A DNA stretch of 64,000 bases from Bifidobacterium erythrocebi (GCF_012932675.1 NZ_JAAIIF010000009.1:124001-188000), one strand, 5' to 3'. Numbered from the stretch's first letter, positions 19,701 to 29,128 are shown. A program made the numbers and translations. The notes: generated by a model from the letters alone, not told the origin.

Positions 19701-20817
19701 CGACGAACGGTACCCGGATCTGCCGGGCACGGCGGCGGATGTGGACTGCCCGGATCTGGCGCACGCGTTCACGCAGGCCGCCATCGCCACGATCGGCGCG
19801 CAGATCCACCCCGAAGTGCTGGGCAAGGATCTGACCGATCGTCTTTCGCCGTACCTGCGCATGACGTTCGCGGTGGAGCAGCCGCTCGGCGGGCACGGCT
19901 CGGGGCATGGACGGCGTGGTCCTCGCCGGCAGGTGAAGGTGCTGGGCAAGTCCAAGGATCTCAAGGCGTTGCAGGTCAGGTTCGCGCAGGAGGCCGAGGA
20001 GTCGGCGCGTCGCATGGTCAAGAAGCAGGCGGACAAGGCCGCCGATCAGGGCAAGATCGTGCGCCAGGCCGATCTGCTGCATCGTTCCGGCGCCACCACC
20101 GAATCGCGCGCGTCGATGCTGTGGCATGGGGCGCTCGACGCGCTGCGCCTGCCGGACGAGCGCATCTCCTCGCGTTGGCTGGGCACTGAGGCGCTGATGC
20201 TCGCGTCCGCGCCGTACAAGTCCACGAAGGAGCTGGCGCAGGATCTGCAGCTGGCCGCCGTCAAGCGCCTGCTGCCGCAGGTGGACAGGCTCAAGGACGA
20301 CGAGGCGCTGGCGAATGCGGTGCTCGACGTGCGCGAGGTCTACGAGGACACGGTGTACGACGTGTCACACGATGTGATCGCGATTCTGAAACGGTATGCC
20401 CAGGTCGACAAGGCGGTGAGCGGCAAGGCCGACCTGCCGATGCTGTCGGTACTGCAATCGATCCGAGAGCACATCGCCACGCTCGTGTTCCCCGGATTCA
20501 TCGGCCAGACGCCGCCCGATGCGCTCAAATCCGTGGAACGCTACCTGCATGCCGACCTGATGCGGCTCGCCAAGGCGAAGAACGACAAGAACCGCGACGT
20601 GCGCTGGGCCTGGCAGGCCGACGAAGCCAAGCAGCTCGTGGACAAGGCCATGGCCAAGGCGAAGGCCGAACCGGCAGGCCCCAAGCATGAGGAGCTCATG
20701 CGCAAGGCCACCGACGCACGCTGGATGCTCGAAGAGTTCTACGTAAGCCTATGGGCGCAGGAACTCGGCACCCCCAGGCCCGCAAGTCTCAACCGCATCA
20801 AGAAGGCGCTCGCCTGA
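16783..20817 (+). CDS. hrpA: ATP-dependent RNA helicase HrpA
   Basis: 1,344-residue DEAH-box helicase, the normal size for full-length HrpA. It acts on RNA and rescues collided or stalled ribosomes in E. coli. Motifs: Walker A GQTGSGKT (about 32-39), motif Ia TQPRRIAAR, motif II DEAH (130-133), SAT (162-164), motif VI QRSGRCGR, then the helicase-associated/OB region and the long DUF3418 C-terminal domain. The ATG at 16783 (MKFVYPPELP) is preferred over the one at 16777 because the AAGGA ribosome site would be too close to the latter. A GC-rich hairpin follows. Confidence 0.95.
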   Translation: MKFVYPPELPVSAARDDIAQAVRSSQVVIVSGQTGSGKTTQLPKILLELGRGSHGHQIVHTQPRRIAARTVAERIAAEMGVRLGDEIGYQVRFTDDTSKSTRLKVVTDGILLAQIQRDPKLSAYDTIVIDEAHERSLNIDFLLGYLTALLPKRRDLKLIITSATIDSVKFQQHFEHALHTKVPVIEVSGRTYPVQIVYEPLGAAPALMHDVPGFARGVDPGSDEYGTEDSAGETDMPTAVARACSELIIHSSHERGARDILVFASGERDIHEFESALRHHLGPRAEDMRRPDAIEIMPLFARLSAADQHKVFESHTHQRIVIATNVAETSLTVPGIRYVVDPGTARISRYSKTAKVQRLPIEPISQASADQRSGRCGRVADGIAIRLYSREDYETRPRFTDPEILRTSLGAVVLHMLSVGVARTAKDVTEFGFIDPPDMKAVSDGFNELTELKAVARRHGEVTLTHIGRQLARIPIDVRLGRMVIEAARSTSPNTLAAVLVVVAFLSLQDPRERPEEHREEADRIHNRYADPTSDFLTALNIWDRVFQADGEPSNNALRRICKTEYFSWLRMRQWKDLVAQLRQMCREMKFKVGDPLPSSRAGLEIRQLPLNQQAAHSLCCSWDAEGIHKSMLSGLLSMMGMQVVREPKASDFAGLKGAAKAKAIKRAQKMAKNDYQGARGTHFALFPASAVAKSTPSWVMSTELVETSRLWARYCAAIDPAWAEPLAGSLTRVTYAEPHWSGSRGSAVASAKVLLYGLPIVQDRKVLWGRINPPEARDFLIRQGLVEGDIQQRFSYDDFVRRNLRILEDAADDANRTRQIAQTITDEDLFDFYNRVIPQDVTSLASLAKWWKTNHDADPTLLDFDPSKVERLGEADSVSLDDYPDHWHTRGTDGQPIDLRLSYIYDPTDPDDGVTVHVPLKALGRITPEQFTWNVPGLMDELLLAMIKALPKQLRVQFVPAPDAARKIRAWIDERYPDLPGTAADVDCPDLAHAFTQAAIATIGAQIHPEVLGKDLTDRLSPYLRMTFAVEQPLGGHGSGHGRRGPRRQVKVLGKSKDLKALQVRFAQEAEESARRMVKKQADKAADQGKIVRQADLLHRSGATTESRASMLWHGALDALRLPDERISSRWLGTEALMLASAPYKSTKELAQDLQLAAVKRLLPQVDRLKDDEALANAVLDVREVYEDTVYDVSHDVIAILKRYAQVDKAVSGKADLPMLSVLQSIREHIATLVFPGFIGQTPPDALKSVERYLHADLMRLAKAKNDKNRDVRWAWQADEAKQLVDKAMAKAKAEPAGPKHEELMRKATDARWMLEEFYVSLWAQELGTPRPASLNRIKKALA

Positions 20818-20840
20818 ACGCCACACGCCACGCACCAGCC

Positions 20841-20889
20841 CCCGGAGACCGGCCGACATACAACCGATATGGACCGGCCGGCCTCCGGG
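20841..20889 (+). terminator. hrpA terminator-like hairpin
   Basis: 14-bp stem with one wobble pair (20841-20854 / 20876-20889) starts 24 bases after the hrpA stop. There is no T-run. Confidence 0.5.
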
Positions 20890-21023
20890 CCTCCGGCTTT
20901 CCAGACATCCCTCCGGGAACCCCGGCAAACCCCGCATACGCCGCCACTCCCCCACCATGGCCCACCCGCCGCCACGCACACACCGGCAAACGCCTATCTA
21001 GCGCGAGTGACAGAATATGAGCC

Positions 21024-22313
21024 ATGACTGATTCCACCTCCGTACAACGCAGTATCAACCGCTCCCTGGGCACGCCACTGGGCAAGCAGCCCACCCGCGT
21101 GCTCTTCCTCGGCGCAGGCGAACTCGGCAAGGAAGTCACCATCGAACTCATGCGCCTGGGCGCATGGGTATGCGCCGCCGACTCCTACGCCGGAGCCCCC
21201 GCACAACAGGTGGCCCACGAAGCCCGCGTGCTCGACATGGCCGACCCCAAACAGCTCAAAGCCCTCTTCGACGACATCAAACCCGACATCATCGTCCCGG
21301 AAGTGGAAGCCATCGCCACCCAGGTACTCGCCGAAGCCGCCGCAAACGGCGCACAGGTCGTGCCCAGCGCCGAAATCGCAGCCATCTGCATGGACCGCGA
21401 ACGCCTCCGCGTCCTCGCCCACGAAGAGCTCGGCCTGCCCACCACCCCCTACCGCTTCGCCGGAACCCTCGAAGAACTCCGCGCAGGCGCCGAAGAAGTC
21501 GGCTACCCCTGCGTCGTCAAACCCATCATGAGCTCCTCTGGCCACGGCCAATCCATCGTCCGCTCCGCCGACGCCATCGACGCCGCATGGACCGAAGCGC
21601 AGGAAGGCCGCCGCGCACACGACGAAGGAGACATCTCCCGCGTCATCGTCGAAGCGCTCGCACCCCTGGAACGCGAACTGACCGTACTCACCGTCAGCTC
21701 CAGCGCCGGCATCGTCACCTGCACCCCCATCGGCCAACGCCAGGAATCCGGCGACTACCGCGAATCCTGGCAGACCAACGAACCGGCCGGCACCACCGAC
21801 AGGAACGACGAAACCGCACGCGCCCAGCACATCGCCAAAACCGCCGTCGAAGGCCTCGTCGCCAAGGCACGCACCTCCGGCGAAACCGGCTGGGGCGTCT
21901 TCGGCGTCGAACTCTTCGTCCTCACCGACGGCTCCATCCTGTTCAACGAGGTCTCCCCGCGCCCGCACGACACCGGCATGGTCACCATGATCTCCCAGCG
22001 CCTGAGCGAATTCGCCCTGCACGCCCGTGCCATCCTCGGCCTGCCCGTCACCCCCGAACACGTCGCGCTCTCCATCCCCGAAGGCACCACCGCCGCAAGC
22101 CACGCCATCGTGGTCGAAGGAGACGGCCAAGCCGCATTCGGCAACGTCGCACAGGCGCTCGCCGAGCCCAACACCGACCTGCGCATCTTCGCCAAGCCCG
22201 AGGTGCACGGCCATCGCCGCATGGCCGCCGCGCTGGCCATCGGCACCGACGAGACCGACGCCCGCGCCAAGGCCGCACGCGTAGCCGATTCGCTCGACAT
22301 CCGGGTCATCTGA
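21024..22313 (+). CDS. purT: Formate-dependent GAR transformylase PurT
   Basis: ATP-grasp enzyme that formylates glycinamide ribonucleotide with free formate and ATP, replacing the folate-dependent PurN step. 429 residues, standard for PurT. Family landmarks: LFLGAGELGKEVTIELMRLG near the N-terminus, the VKPIMSSSGHGQS P-loop-like segment, ELFVLTDGSILFNEVSPRPHDTGMVT, and FALHARAILGLP. The start ATG (MTDSTSV) lies in the weakly conserved N-terminal extension. It is the first gene of the purT-purC-purL group; a hairpin separates it from purC. Codon third positions are strikingly C-rich. Confidence 0.96.
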   Translation: MTDSTSVQRSINRSLGTPLGKQPTRVLFLGAGELGKEVTIELMRLGAWVCAADSYAGAPAQQVAHEARVLDMADPKQLKALFDDIKPDIIVPEVEAIATQVLAEAAANGAQVVPSAEIAAICMDRERLRVLAHEELGLPTTPYRFAGTLEELRAGAEEVGYPCVVKPIMSSSGHGQSIVRSADAIDAAWTEAQEGRRAHDEGDISRVIVEALAPLERELTVLTVSSSAGIVTCTPIGQRQESGDYRESWQTNEPAGTTDRNDETARAQHIAKTAVEGLVAKARTSGETGWGVFGVELFVLTDGSILFNEVSPRPHDTGMVTMISQRLSEFALHARAILGLPVTPEHVALSIPEGTTAASHAIVVEGDGQAAFGNVAQALAEPNTDLRIFAKPEVHGHRRMAAALAIGTDETDARAKAARVADSLDIRVI

Positions 22314-22353
22314 CGTCTCATTCGCGCGCACGTTCGCGCACCCGTCCATAAAC

Positions 22354-22389
22354 ACCACGGGAGGCCACGCAATGTAGCCTCCCGTTGGT
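22354..22389 (+). terminator. Hairpin between purT and purC
   Basis: Core stem ACGGGAGGC / GCCTCCCGT with a flanking ACC/GGT extension; 41 bases after purT and about 60 before purC. It may end purT transcription or attenuate read-through. Confidence 0.55.
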
Positions 22390-22449
22390 ATCTTGTAACC
22401 GTCAAGTTCACCAAACTATCTACCTCCCAAACACCAGGAAAGGCGAGTA

Positions 22450-23202
22450 ATGGAGAAGTTGGAAAAGCTCTACGAGGGCAAAGCCAAGCAACTGTACGCA
22501 ACTGACGATCCGGAGGTCCTCTGGGTCGAATACAAGAACTCCGCTACCGCAGGTGACGGCGAGAAGAAAGAAGATTTCGCCGGCAAGGGCAGGCTGAACA
22601 ACCTCATCACCACGCTGATCTTCGATCTGCTGAAGAAGCGCGGCATCGACAGCCATCTGGTGGCCCGCGTGGGCGAGACCTCCCAGCTGGTCAAGAAGGT
22701 CACCATGTTCCCGCTCGAAATCGTGCTGCGCAACACCGCGGCCGGCCACTTCTGCTCCCGCCTGGGCGTCGAAGAGGGCATCGAGCTCAAGGAACCGGTG
22801 CTCGAATACTTCCTGAAGAACGACGAACTGCACGATCCGTTCGTCAACGACGACGATCTGGTGGCACTCGGCGTGTGCACCCGCGAGGATCTGGCCGAGA
22901 TCGCCCCGCTCGCCCGCCGCATCAACGAGGCTCTGATCGAGATCTTCGCCAAGATCGACGTCAAGCTCGTGGACTTCAAGATCGAAATGGGCCGCACCTC
23001 CGACGGCACGCTGCTGCTCGCCGACGAGATCACCCCGGATTCCTGCCGCCTGTGGGATCAGCGCGACCACTCCGGCAAGGTCGAGCACCTCGACAAGGAC
23101 CTGTTCCGCCGCGATCTGGGCGACATCATCCCCGCCTACGAGGAGATCGAAAGCCGCCTGGCCGAGCTCGCCAAGTCCGAAGGCATCGAAGTCGCCGAAT
23201 GA
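22450..23202 (+). CDS. purC: SAICAR synthase PurC
   Basis: Ligates aspartate to CAIR in purine synthesis. 250 residues. It starts [18 protein letters not shown], the typical SAICAR synthase opening, and has [29 protein letters not shown] and the [14 protein letters not shown] active-site signature. A GAAAGGCGAG ribosome site lies upstream of the ATG. It is followed by an intrinsic terminator before purL. Confidence 0.97.
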   Translation: MEKLEKLYEGKAKQLYATDDPEVLWVEYKNSATAGDGEKKEDFAGKGRLNNLITTLIFDLLKKRGIDSHLVARVGETSQLVKKVTMFPLEIVLRNTAAGHFCSRLGVEEGIELKEPVLEYFLKNDELHDPFVNDDDLVALGVCTREDLAEIAPLARRINEALIEIFAKIDVKLVDFKIEMGRTSDGTLLLADEITPDSCRLWDQRDHSGKVEHLDKDLFRRDLGDIIPAYEEIESRLAELAKSEGIEVAE

Positions 23203-23211
23203 CGCACGCAC

Positions 23212-23246
23212 AGCCCGCATCCGCAGTATCCGCTCGGATGCGGGCT
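23212..23246 (+). terminator. Intrinsic terminator after purC
   Basis: 12-bp perfect stem AGCCCGCATCCG / CGGATGCGGGCT with an 11-nt loop, followed by TCGTTGTTT; begins 10 bases after the purC stop. purL may have its own promoter in the following 90 bases. Confidence 0.75.
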
Positions 23247-23338
23247 TCGTTGTTTCGCCTTCGTTTTCAAATTCCAACGTTTCCAAACGTTTCCCATCAA
23301 CCCGCTAATTTTCAAAGCCCCTTTCAAGGAGTTGACCC

Positions 23339-26300
23339 ATGGTTTTTCGCGTATACGTGGAAAAGAAGCCGGGCTTCGACGTCGAGGCACAGCAGCTCGC
23401 CAATGAGCTCAAGACCATCCTCGGCATCACTGCCCTGAAGAACGTTCGTCTCGTCAACCGCTACGACGTGGAAGGCATCAGCGAGGAGCTGTTCGCCAAG
23501 GCCACGCCGACCGTGTTCAGCGAGCCGCAGGTGGACAACGTGTCCGCTGACCTGCCTGATTTCGGCGGCGCGACCGTGTTCGCCGTGGAATACCTGCCCG
23601 GCCAGTTCGACCAGCGCGCGGATTCCGCCAGCGAGTGCATCCAGCTGATCTCCCAGGGCGAACGCCCGACCGTGCGCTCCGCCAAGGTGTACGCGCTGGA
23701 AGGCGAGCTGTCCGAAGCCGACGTCGAGGCCATCAAGCATTACGTGATCAACCCGGTGGAGGCCCGCGAGGCCTCGCTGGACGTGAAGACCACGCTCAAG
23801 ACCCAGGTGCCGGTGCCCGGCAAGGTGGAGGTCATCGACGGCTTCCGCACGATGAGCGACGCCGAACTCGAACAGTTCATCGAGGATCGTGGTCTGGCCA
23901 TGGATCTGGCCGACCTGCAGTTCTGCCGCGAGCATTTCACCGAGGAGCAGCGCGACCCGACGATCACCGAGATCAAGGTGATCGATACGTATTGGTCCGA
24001 CCACTGCCGTCACACCACGTTCGGCACGCAGCTCGACGAGGTCCAGATCGACGACGCCACCGTCAAGGCCGCATTCGACAAGTACCTTGAGATGCGCCAT
24101 GAGCTGGGACGCGACGCCAAGCCGGTGTGCCTGATGGATATGGGCACGATCGGCGCGAAGTGGCTCAAGAAGAACGGCATTCTGAAGAACCTTGACGAAT
24201 CCGAGGAGATCAACGCCTGCACCGTCAAGGTGAAGGTGGATGTGAACGGCCACGACGAGGATTGGCTGTTCCTGTTCAAGAACGAGACCCACAACCACCC
24301 CACCGAGATCGAACCGTTCGGCGGCGCGGCCACCTGCATCGGCGGCTGCATCCGCGATCCGCTGTCCGGCCGCTCCTACGTGTACCAGGCCATGCGCGTG
24401 ACCGGCGCCGCCGACCCGACCGTGCCGGTGTCCGAGACGCTTGAGGGCAAGCTCCCCCAGCGCAAGCTCGTCACCACCGCCGCGGCCGGCTACTCCTCCT
24501 ACGGCAACCAGATCGGTCTGGCCACCGGTCAGGTGGACGAGATCTACCACCCCGGCTATGTGGCCAAGCGCATGGAGGTAGGCGCGGTCGTGGCCGCGAC
24601 TCCGGCCGACCACGTGCGCCGCGAGACCCCGGCTCCGGGAGACAAGGTCATCCTGCTCGGCGGTCGTACCGGCCGTGACGGCATCGGCGGTGCCACCGGC
24701 GCGTCCAAGGCGCATAACGTCGAATCGCTGGAACTCGACGGCGCCGAGGTGCAGAAGGGCAACGCCCCCGTCGAACGCAAGCTGCAGCGTCTGTTCCGCC
24801 GTGGCGACGCGTGCCGTCTGATCAAGCGCTGCAACGATTTCGGCGCCGGCGGCGTGTCCGTGGCGGTCGGCGAGCTGGCCGACGGCCTGTACGTGGACCT
24901 CAACAAGGTGTCGAAGAAGTACGAAGGCCTGGACGGCACCGAGCTGGCGATCTCCGAATCGCAGGAGCGTATGGCCGTCGACGTGGCCGCGGAGGACGTG
25001 GACGAGTTCCTGGGCTATGCCAAGGAGGAGAACCTCGAGGCCGAGGTCATCGCGACCGTGACCGAGGAGCCGCGCATGACGATGGTGTGGAACGGCGACA
25101 CGATCGTGGATCTGTCCCGTGAATTCCTTGCCTCCAACGGTGCTCCGAAGCATCAGGTGGTGCATGTCGAGGCGCAGCACGACTACGCCACCCCGTGGAA
25201 GACCGGCACTCTTGCCGAGCGCATGCACACCATGCTCACCGACCTGAACGTGGCTTCCAACAAGGGCCTTTCCGAACGTTTCGACTCCACCATCGGCGCG
25301 GGCACCGTGCTCATGCCGTTCGGCGGCAGGAAGCAGCTGACCCCGAACATGGCCATGGTCGCCAAGCTGCCGGTGTTCGGCGAGACTACCACCGCCTCCG
25401 CGATGGCTTGGGGCTTCAACCCGTACATCATGGAGAAGAACCAGTTCACGGGCGCGTACCTGTCCGTGGTCGAATCGCTCTCCAAGCTGGTCGCGGCCGG
25501 CTTCGAGCATGAGAAGGCGTACCTGAGCTTCCAGGAGTACTTCGAGAAGCTGCGCGACGAGCCGGAACGCTGGGGCAAGCCGACGGCGGCCGTGCTGGGC
25601 GCGTTGATGGCCCAGGTGGATCTTGGCGCGGGCGCGATCGGCGGCAAGGACTCCATGTCCGGCACATTCGAACAGCTTGACGTTCCGCCGACCCTGATCT
25701 CCTTCGCCGTGGCGGTGGGCAATATGAAGCGCGCCACCTCCCCCGAGTTCAAGGGCGCTGGCCACCGTGTGGTCCGCATCGCGCCGCGGTACAAGGCCGA
25801 TGGCCTCACCCCGGACAAGGACGGCCTGCTGGAGGTGTTCTCCGCGGTCGAGCAGCTCACCGAGTTCGGCGACGCGCTGGCCGTGTCCACGCCGGGCTAC
25901 GGTGCGAGCGCCGAGGCGATCTTCAAGATGACGGTCGGTAACCAGATCGGCGTGAAGCTGGCCGACGGCATCACCGTGGACGACCTGTTCGCCCCGGCCT
26001 ACGGCTCCTTCATCATCGAGCTTGCGGACAACGCGAAGGTTCCGGCCGTGTCCAACCTGGTCGAGGTCGGCGAAGTCGGCGAGACCACCGAGGAGTACTC
26101 GTTCGTGGCCGCCGGAGAGACGCTGGATCTTGCCGAGCTGCAGGACGCTTGGGAGGGCGGCATCGAATCCGTGTTCCCGTACCGTTCCAAGGACGAGGAG
26201 AAGGGCAAGACCGTCGAGACCGTGTCCTTCGAGGCTCCGAAGAAGACCGTGTACACCGGCACCGGCGTCGCCAAGCCGCACGTGATCATCCCCGTGTTCC

Positions 26301-27073
26301 CGGGCAACAACTGCGAATACGATTCCGCCGCCGCCTTCGAGCGTGCGGGTGCCGACGTGAGCACGCTCATCGTGAACAACCTCACCCCCGCCGCCGTGGC
26401 CGAATCCACCAACGCGCTGGTCGAGGAGATCAGGAAGAGCCAGATCATCATGATCCCCGGCGGCTTCTCCGGTGGCGACGAGCCGGACGGCTCCGCCAAG
26501 TTCATCACCGCGTTCTTCCGCGCCCCGGCAGTGACCGAGGCCGTGCGCGACCTGCTGAACAACCGCGATGGCCTGATGCTCGGCATCTGCAACGGCTTCC
26601 AGGCGCTCATCAAGCTTGGCCTGGTGCCGTACGGCGACATCGTGCCGATGACCGCCGAATGCCCGACGCTGACGTTCAACACCATCGGCCGCCACCAGAG
26701 CCGTCTGGTGCGCACCCGCGTGGCATCGAACCTCTCCCCGTGGCTGGCCAAGACCGAGGTGGGCGACATGCACACCATCGCCATCTCCCACGGCGAGGGC
26801 CGTTTCGTGGCTTCCGACGACGTGCTCGCCCAGCTCAAGGCCAACGGCCAGATCGCCACGCAGTACGTGGACGAGAACGGCGTGCCCGGCATGGACCTGG
26901 ACGTGAACCCGAACGGCTCGCTGCTGGCCATCGAAGGCATCACCAGCCCGGACGGCCGCGTGTTCGGCAAGATGGGCCACTCCGAGCGCTACAGCAACGG
27001 CACGTTCGTGAACGTGCCCGGCGAGAAGGACCAGCCGCTGTTCGCAGCCGGCGTGGAGTACTTCGCCGCCTGA
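23339..27073 (+). CDS. purL: Phosphoribosylformylglycinamidine synthase, large one-piece PurL
   Basis: Converts FGAR plus glutamine and ATP to FGAM. 1,244 residues: an N-terminal PurS-like region, two AIRS-like synthetase halves (FKNETHNHPTEIEPFGGAATCIGG, GGKDSMSGTFE), and a C-terminal class I glutamine amidotransferase with FPGNNCEYD, the nucleophile Cys in GICNGFQALIKLG, and a His/Glu pair near the end. This long form fuses what most Gram-positives encode as PurS, PurQ and a short PurL; the long form is known in bifidobacteria and proteobacteria. A CAAGGAG ribosome site precedes the ATG. Confidence 0.97.
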   Translation: MVFRVYVEKKPGFDVEAQQLANELKTILGITALKNVRLVNRYDVEGISEELFAKATPTVFSEPQVDNVSADLPDFGGATVFAVEYLPGQFDQRADSASECIQLISQGERPTVRSAKVYALEGELSEADVEAIKHYVINPVEAREASLDVKTTLKTQVPVPGKVEVIDGFRTMSDAELEQFIEDRGLAMDLADLQFCREHFTEEQRDPTITEIKVIDTYWSDHCRHTTFGTQLDEVQIDDATVKAAFDKYLEMRHELGRDAKPVCLMDMGTIGAKWLKKNGILKNLDESEEINACTVKVKVDVNGHDEDWLFLFKNETHNHPTEIEPFGGAATCIGGCIRDPLSGRSYVYQAMRVTGAADPTVPVSETLEGKLPQRKLVTTAAAGYSSYGNQIGLATGQVDEIYHPGYVAKRMEVGAVVAATPADHVRRETPAPGDKVILLGGRTGRDGIGGATGASKAHNVESLELDGAEVQKGNAPVERKLQRLFRRGDACRLIKRCNDFGAGGVSVAVGELADGLYVDLNKVSKKYEGLDGTELAISESQERMAVDVAAEDVDEFLGYAKEENLEAEVIATVTEEPRMTMVWNGDTIVDLSREFLASNGAPKHQVVHVEAQHDYATPWKTGTLAERMHTMLTDLNVASNKGLSERFDSTIGAGTVLMPFGGRKQLTPNMAMVAKLPVFGETTTASAMAWGFNPYIMEKNQFTGAYLSVVESLSKLVAAGFEHEKAYLSFQEYFEKLRDEPERWGKPTAAVLGALMAQVDLGAGAIGGKDSMSGTFEQLDVPPTLISFAVAVGNMKRATSPEFKGAGHRVVRIAPRYKADGLTPDKDGLLEVFSAVEQLTEFGDALAVSTPGYGASAEAIFKMTVGNQIGVKLADGITVDDLFAPAYGSFIIELADNAKVPAVSNLVEVGEVGETTEEYSFVAAGETLDLAELQDAWEGGIESVFPYRSKDEEKGKTVETVSFEAPKKTVYTGTGVAKPHVIIPVFPGNNCEYDSAAAFERAGADVSTLIVNNLTPAAVAESTNALVEEIRKSQIIMIPGGFSGGDEPDGSAKFITAFFRAPAVTEAVRDLLNNRDGLMLGICNGFQALIKLGLVPYGDIVPMTAECPTLTFNTIGRHQSRLVRTRVASNLSPWLAKTEVGDMHTIAISHGEGRFVASDDVLAQLKANGQIATQYVDENGVPGMDLDVNPNGSLLAIEGITSPDGRVFGKMGHSERYSNGTFVNVPGEKDQPLFAAGVEYFAA

Positions 27074-27078
27074 TGTTC

Positions 27079-27125
27079 AATCCGTTTGAATCATGTGGGA
27101 ACGACCCAGATGATTCAAACGGATT
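27079..27125 (+). terminator. First of two tandem hairpins after purL
   Basis: 16-bp perfect stem (27079-27094 / 27110-27125) with a 15-nt loop, starting 5 bases after the purL stop. It lacks a T-run and probably acts with the second hairpin. Confidence 0.6.
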
Positions 27126-27127
27126 CC

Positions 27128-27194
27128 AAACAAAAACCGAGGGGGATGCGTTTTCAGGATAGGTCCTTGAACGCATCCTCCTCGGTTTTTGTTT
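27128..27194. terminator. Bidirectional terminator between purL and the sensor kinase gene
   Basis: About 25-bp stem with one G-T wobble, A-rich 5' flank (AAACAAAAACC) and T-rich 3' flank (GGTTTTTGTTT), so it is an intrinsic terminator on both strands. It separates the convergent purL and histidine kinase genes. Confidence 0.85.
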
Positions 27195-27212
27195 GCCCTG
27201 TCATCTCCGGTT

Positions 27213-28466
27213 TTACCGCGATATTGGAATATTCACGGAAACAAGCAATCCTCCTCCACCCCTGGCCTGGAGCCGTATCGAGCCACCATGCAATGCGACG
27301 ATCTCTTTGGCGATGGATAAGCCCAGACCATGATTCGCCACCGACTGAGACGAACCGTCATGTTCCATGATTCTGCTGTTTTGTCCTTTGTTGAACGGGG
27401 TGAACAGGTCGTCAAGATCCATCTCGCGTAAATCCGTTCCTGTATTTTCGATATTCAGCGATGCCGTCTTTGACCCGTCCTCATCGGAACTCTCCTCTAG
27501 GGACACCCATATCTGCCCATCCGCTCTATTGTGTTGTACCGCATTGAGCGTCAGATTCCTCACAAGCTGTGTGAGCAGAAGCCCATCTCCCATTACGGAT
27601 ACGTTCTTCTCTATCCGTTTATGCAGCGTCAATCCTTCAAAGGCGGCATCATCGGAGAAAGACGTGAGTACGTCATCGACAACGGCTCCCATATCCACCG
27701 ATGTCAGTTGGGCATGTTCAAGCTGCTGGACATGAGCAAGATCCAGCAGATGCCGGGTCAGCGCAATGCATGACGCATTGGATGCCCTGGCCTTTTCGAT
27801 GAATGGAAGCGCCCTCCCATCAATCAAACCGTTATGCATCGATATTTCCAAAGCGGTAGCCGTGGCCGCAAGCGGATTCTTGAGCTCATGGGACGCGTCG
27901 GCGATAAACCGTTTCTCCCGCACAATGGAGGCGGCAACATCACCAATCGCATCGTTATAGGCATCGGCTATTACCGTTGCCGCATCGTTCTCCCGAGGAA
28001 TATGAATGACTTGTTTCGTTAGTTCCCCGTTTGAAGCCCGTATCTGTCTCGCTACCTCATCTATCCTGTGTTGAGAACGCGTGCATATACTCCAAGTTGC
28101 AATGGCCGAAAGCGCTCCGAATATCAGAATCGGCGCCACACTGGTAAGGAGCAACAAATTGCGCGCCTTCTCGTTACCGCGGGAAGCGGTAACAGCAAAC
28201 CCGTCCGGAGATGCGTTCTTCCCCACCGCGATATATGAATCGTCCTGTGATGGTTCAGCGGATTCCTGTTGTGCATATTGTGCATCCGAAGACCGCCCCG
28301 TCGTAAAACGGCCAATGGATACCGTATCGATTTGCTGATCGACGATGATGAAAGTCGCCATGGAAATAATCGCCGTCAAAGAGATAAATACGGCCAGAAT
28401 GACTGCGATAAGCCGCTTTCTTGTCGACCATAGAATACATGGGGCCGTTGGTTCTCTACTCTTCAT
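27213..28466 (-). CDS. Two-component sensor histidine kinase
   Basis: 417-residue membrane sensor: TM1 about 17-42, a short extracytoplasmic loop of about 60 residues, TM2 about 103-126, a HAMP-like linker, DHp helix with phospho-acceptor His193 (FIADASHELKNPLAAT), then a HATPase domain with an N-box (LTLNAVQHN) and G-boxes (GLGLSIAKEIVALHGGSI). Its ATG overlaps the stop of the upstream response-regulator gene (ATGA), so the two are translationally coupled. The pair is divergent from a lipoprotein/adaptor/ABC exporter operon, which it probably controls; this suggests sensing of an antimicrobial or envelope stress (inference). Confidence 0.92.
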   Translation of the reverse strand: MKSREPTAPCILWSTRKRLIAVILAVFISLTAIISMATFIIVDQQIDTVSIGRFTTGRSSDAQYAQQESAEPSQDDSYIAVGKNASPDGFAVTASRGNEKARNLLLLTSVAPILIFGALSAIATWSICTRSQHRIDEVARQIRASNGELTKQVIHIPRENDAATVIADAYNDAIGDVAASIVREKRFIADASHELKNPLAATATALEISMHNGLIDGRALPFIEKARASNASCIALTRHLLDLAHVQQLEHAQLTSVDMGAVVDDVLTSFSDDAAFEGLTLHKRIEKNVSVMGDGLLLTQLVRNLTLNAVQHNRADGQIWVSLEESSDEDGSKTASLNIENTGTDLREMDLDDLFTPFNKGQNSRIMEHDGSSQSVANHGLGLSIAKEIVALHGGSIRLQARGGGGLLVSVNIPISR

Positions 28467-29128
28467 GGGATCCGATACCCCTGCCCTGGAATCGTCTCGA
28501 TGAAGTCGGGGATGCCGATTTTCGTTCTCAACGCATATATGGTGGTCTTGACGATGCCACGTGTATGTGCGTGGTCATCATGCCATATCCTTTGATACAG
28601 CTCCTCCGTGCTCACCACGCCGCCATTCGCCTCGATCAACGTCTGTAACACGGCAAGTTCTCTGGCGCCGAATCTCAAACGACGTCCTGAGACAGTGACA
28701 ATGCCAGTATGGAAATCCGCTTCAAAGTTTCCCCTATGGAATGTGCTGACGCGACTTCGCTCTTTTCTACGCCGAACCGCGTTGACCCGTGCCAGAAGAA
28801 CCGCATATTCGAACGGTTTGGTCAGATAATCGTCCGCGCCGAGATTCAATCCCTGAACGATATCCTCGGTCTGGGAAGCCGCAGTAAGCATGAGCACATA
28901 GGTGGAGGCATGCCGTTCACTGAGCATACGGGCTATATCGTCTCCATGCACCCCTGGAAGATCACGATCCAAAATGACCATGTCGTACTCGCCATTGTCC
29001 AATTCCTCGACGGCATCCCGGCCATCGTACACGGCTTTGGCCTGCATGCCTTCCATATTCAGTCCCATGCCAATCACATCGGCCAAATTCGTGTTGTCTT
29101 CCACAATCAGAACTTTCACCGCCACCAT
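28463..29128 (-). CDS. OmpR/PhoB-type response regulator
   Basis: About 221 residues: receiver domain with IVEDN, phospho-acceptor Asp54 (VILDRDLPG) and Lys in YLTKPFEYA, followed by a winged-helix DNA-binding domain (RRLRFGARELAVLQTLIEANGGVVSTEELYQRIW). Family members usually begin MKVLIVED; the ATG at 29128 gives MVAVKVLIVED, and a GTG three codons later (29119) with AAGG upstream is an alternative. It is transcribed before the partner kinase with a 4-base overlap, and is divergent from the exporter operon at 29293. Confidence 0.92.
   Translation of the reverse strand: MVAVKVLIVEDNTNLADVIGMGLNMEGMQAKAVYDGRDAVEELDNGEYDMVILDRDLPGVHGDDIARMLSERHASTYVLMLTAASQTEDIVQGLNLGADDYLTKPFEYAVLLARVNAVRRRKERSRVSTFHRGNFEADFHTGIVTVSGRRLRFGARELAVLQTLIEANGGVVSTEELYQRIWHDDHAHTRGIVKTTIYALRTKIGIPDFIETIPGQGYRIP

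Noticed and set aside
17995-20127. 710-codon minus-strand frame inside hrpA
   Set aside because: Antisense shadow; low-complexity Arg/His/Gln composition.
21164-22351. 395-codon Arg/His-rich plus frame over purT
   Set aside because: Out-of-frame reading of the C-rich purT codons.
23324-26980. 1,218-codon minus-strand frame over purL
   Set aside because: Antisense shadow of a long GC-biased gene; no motif.
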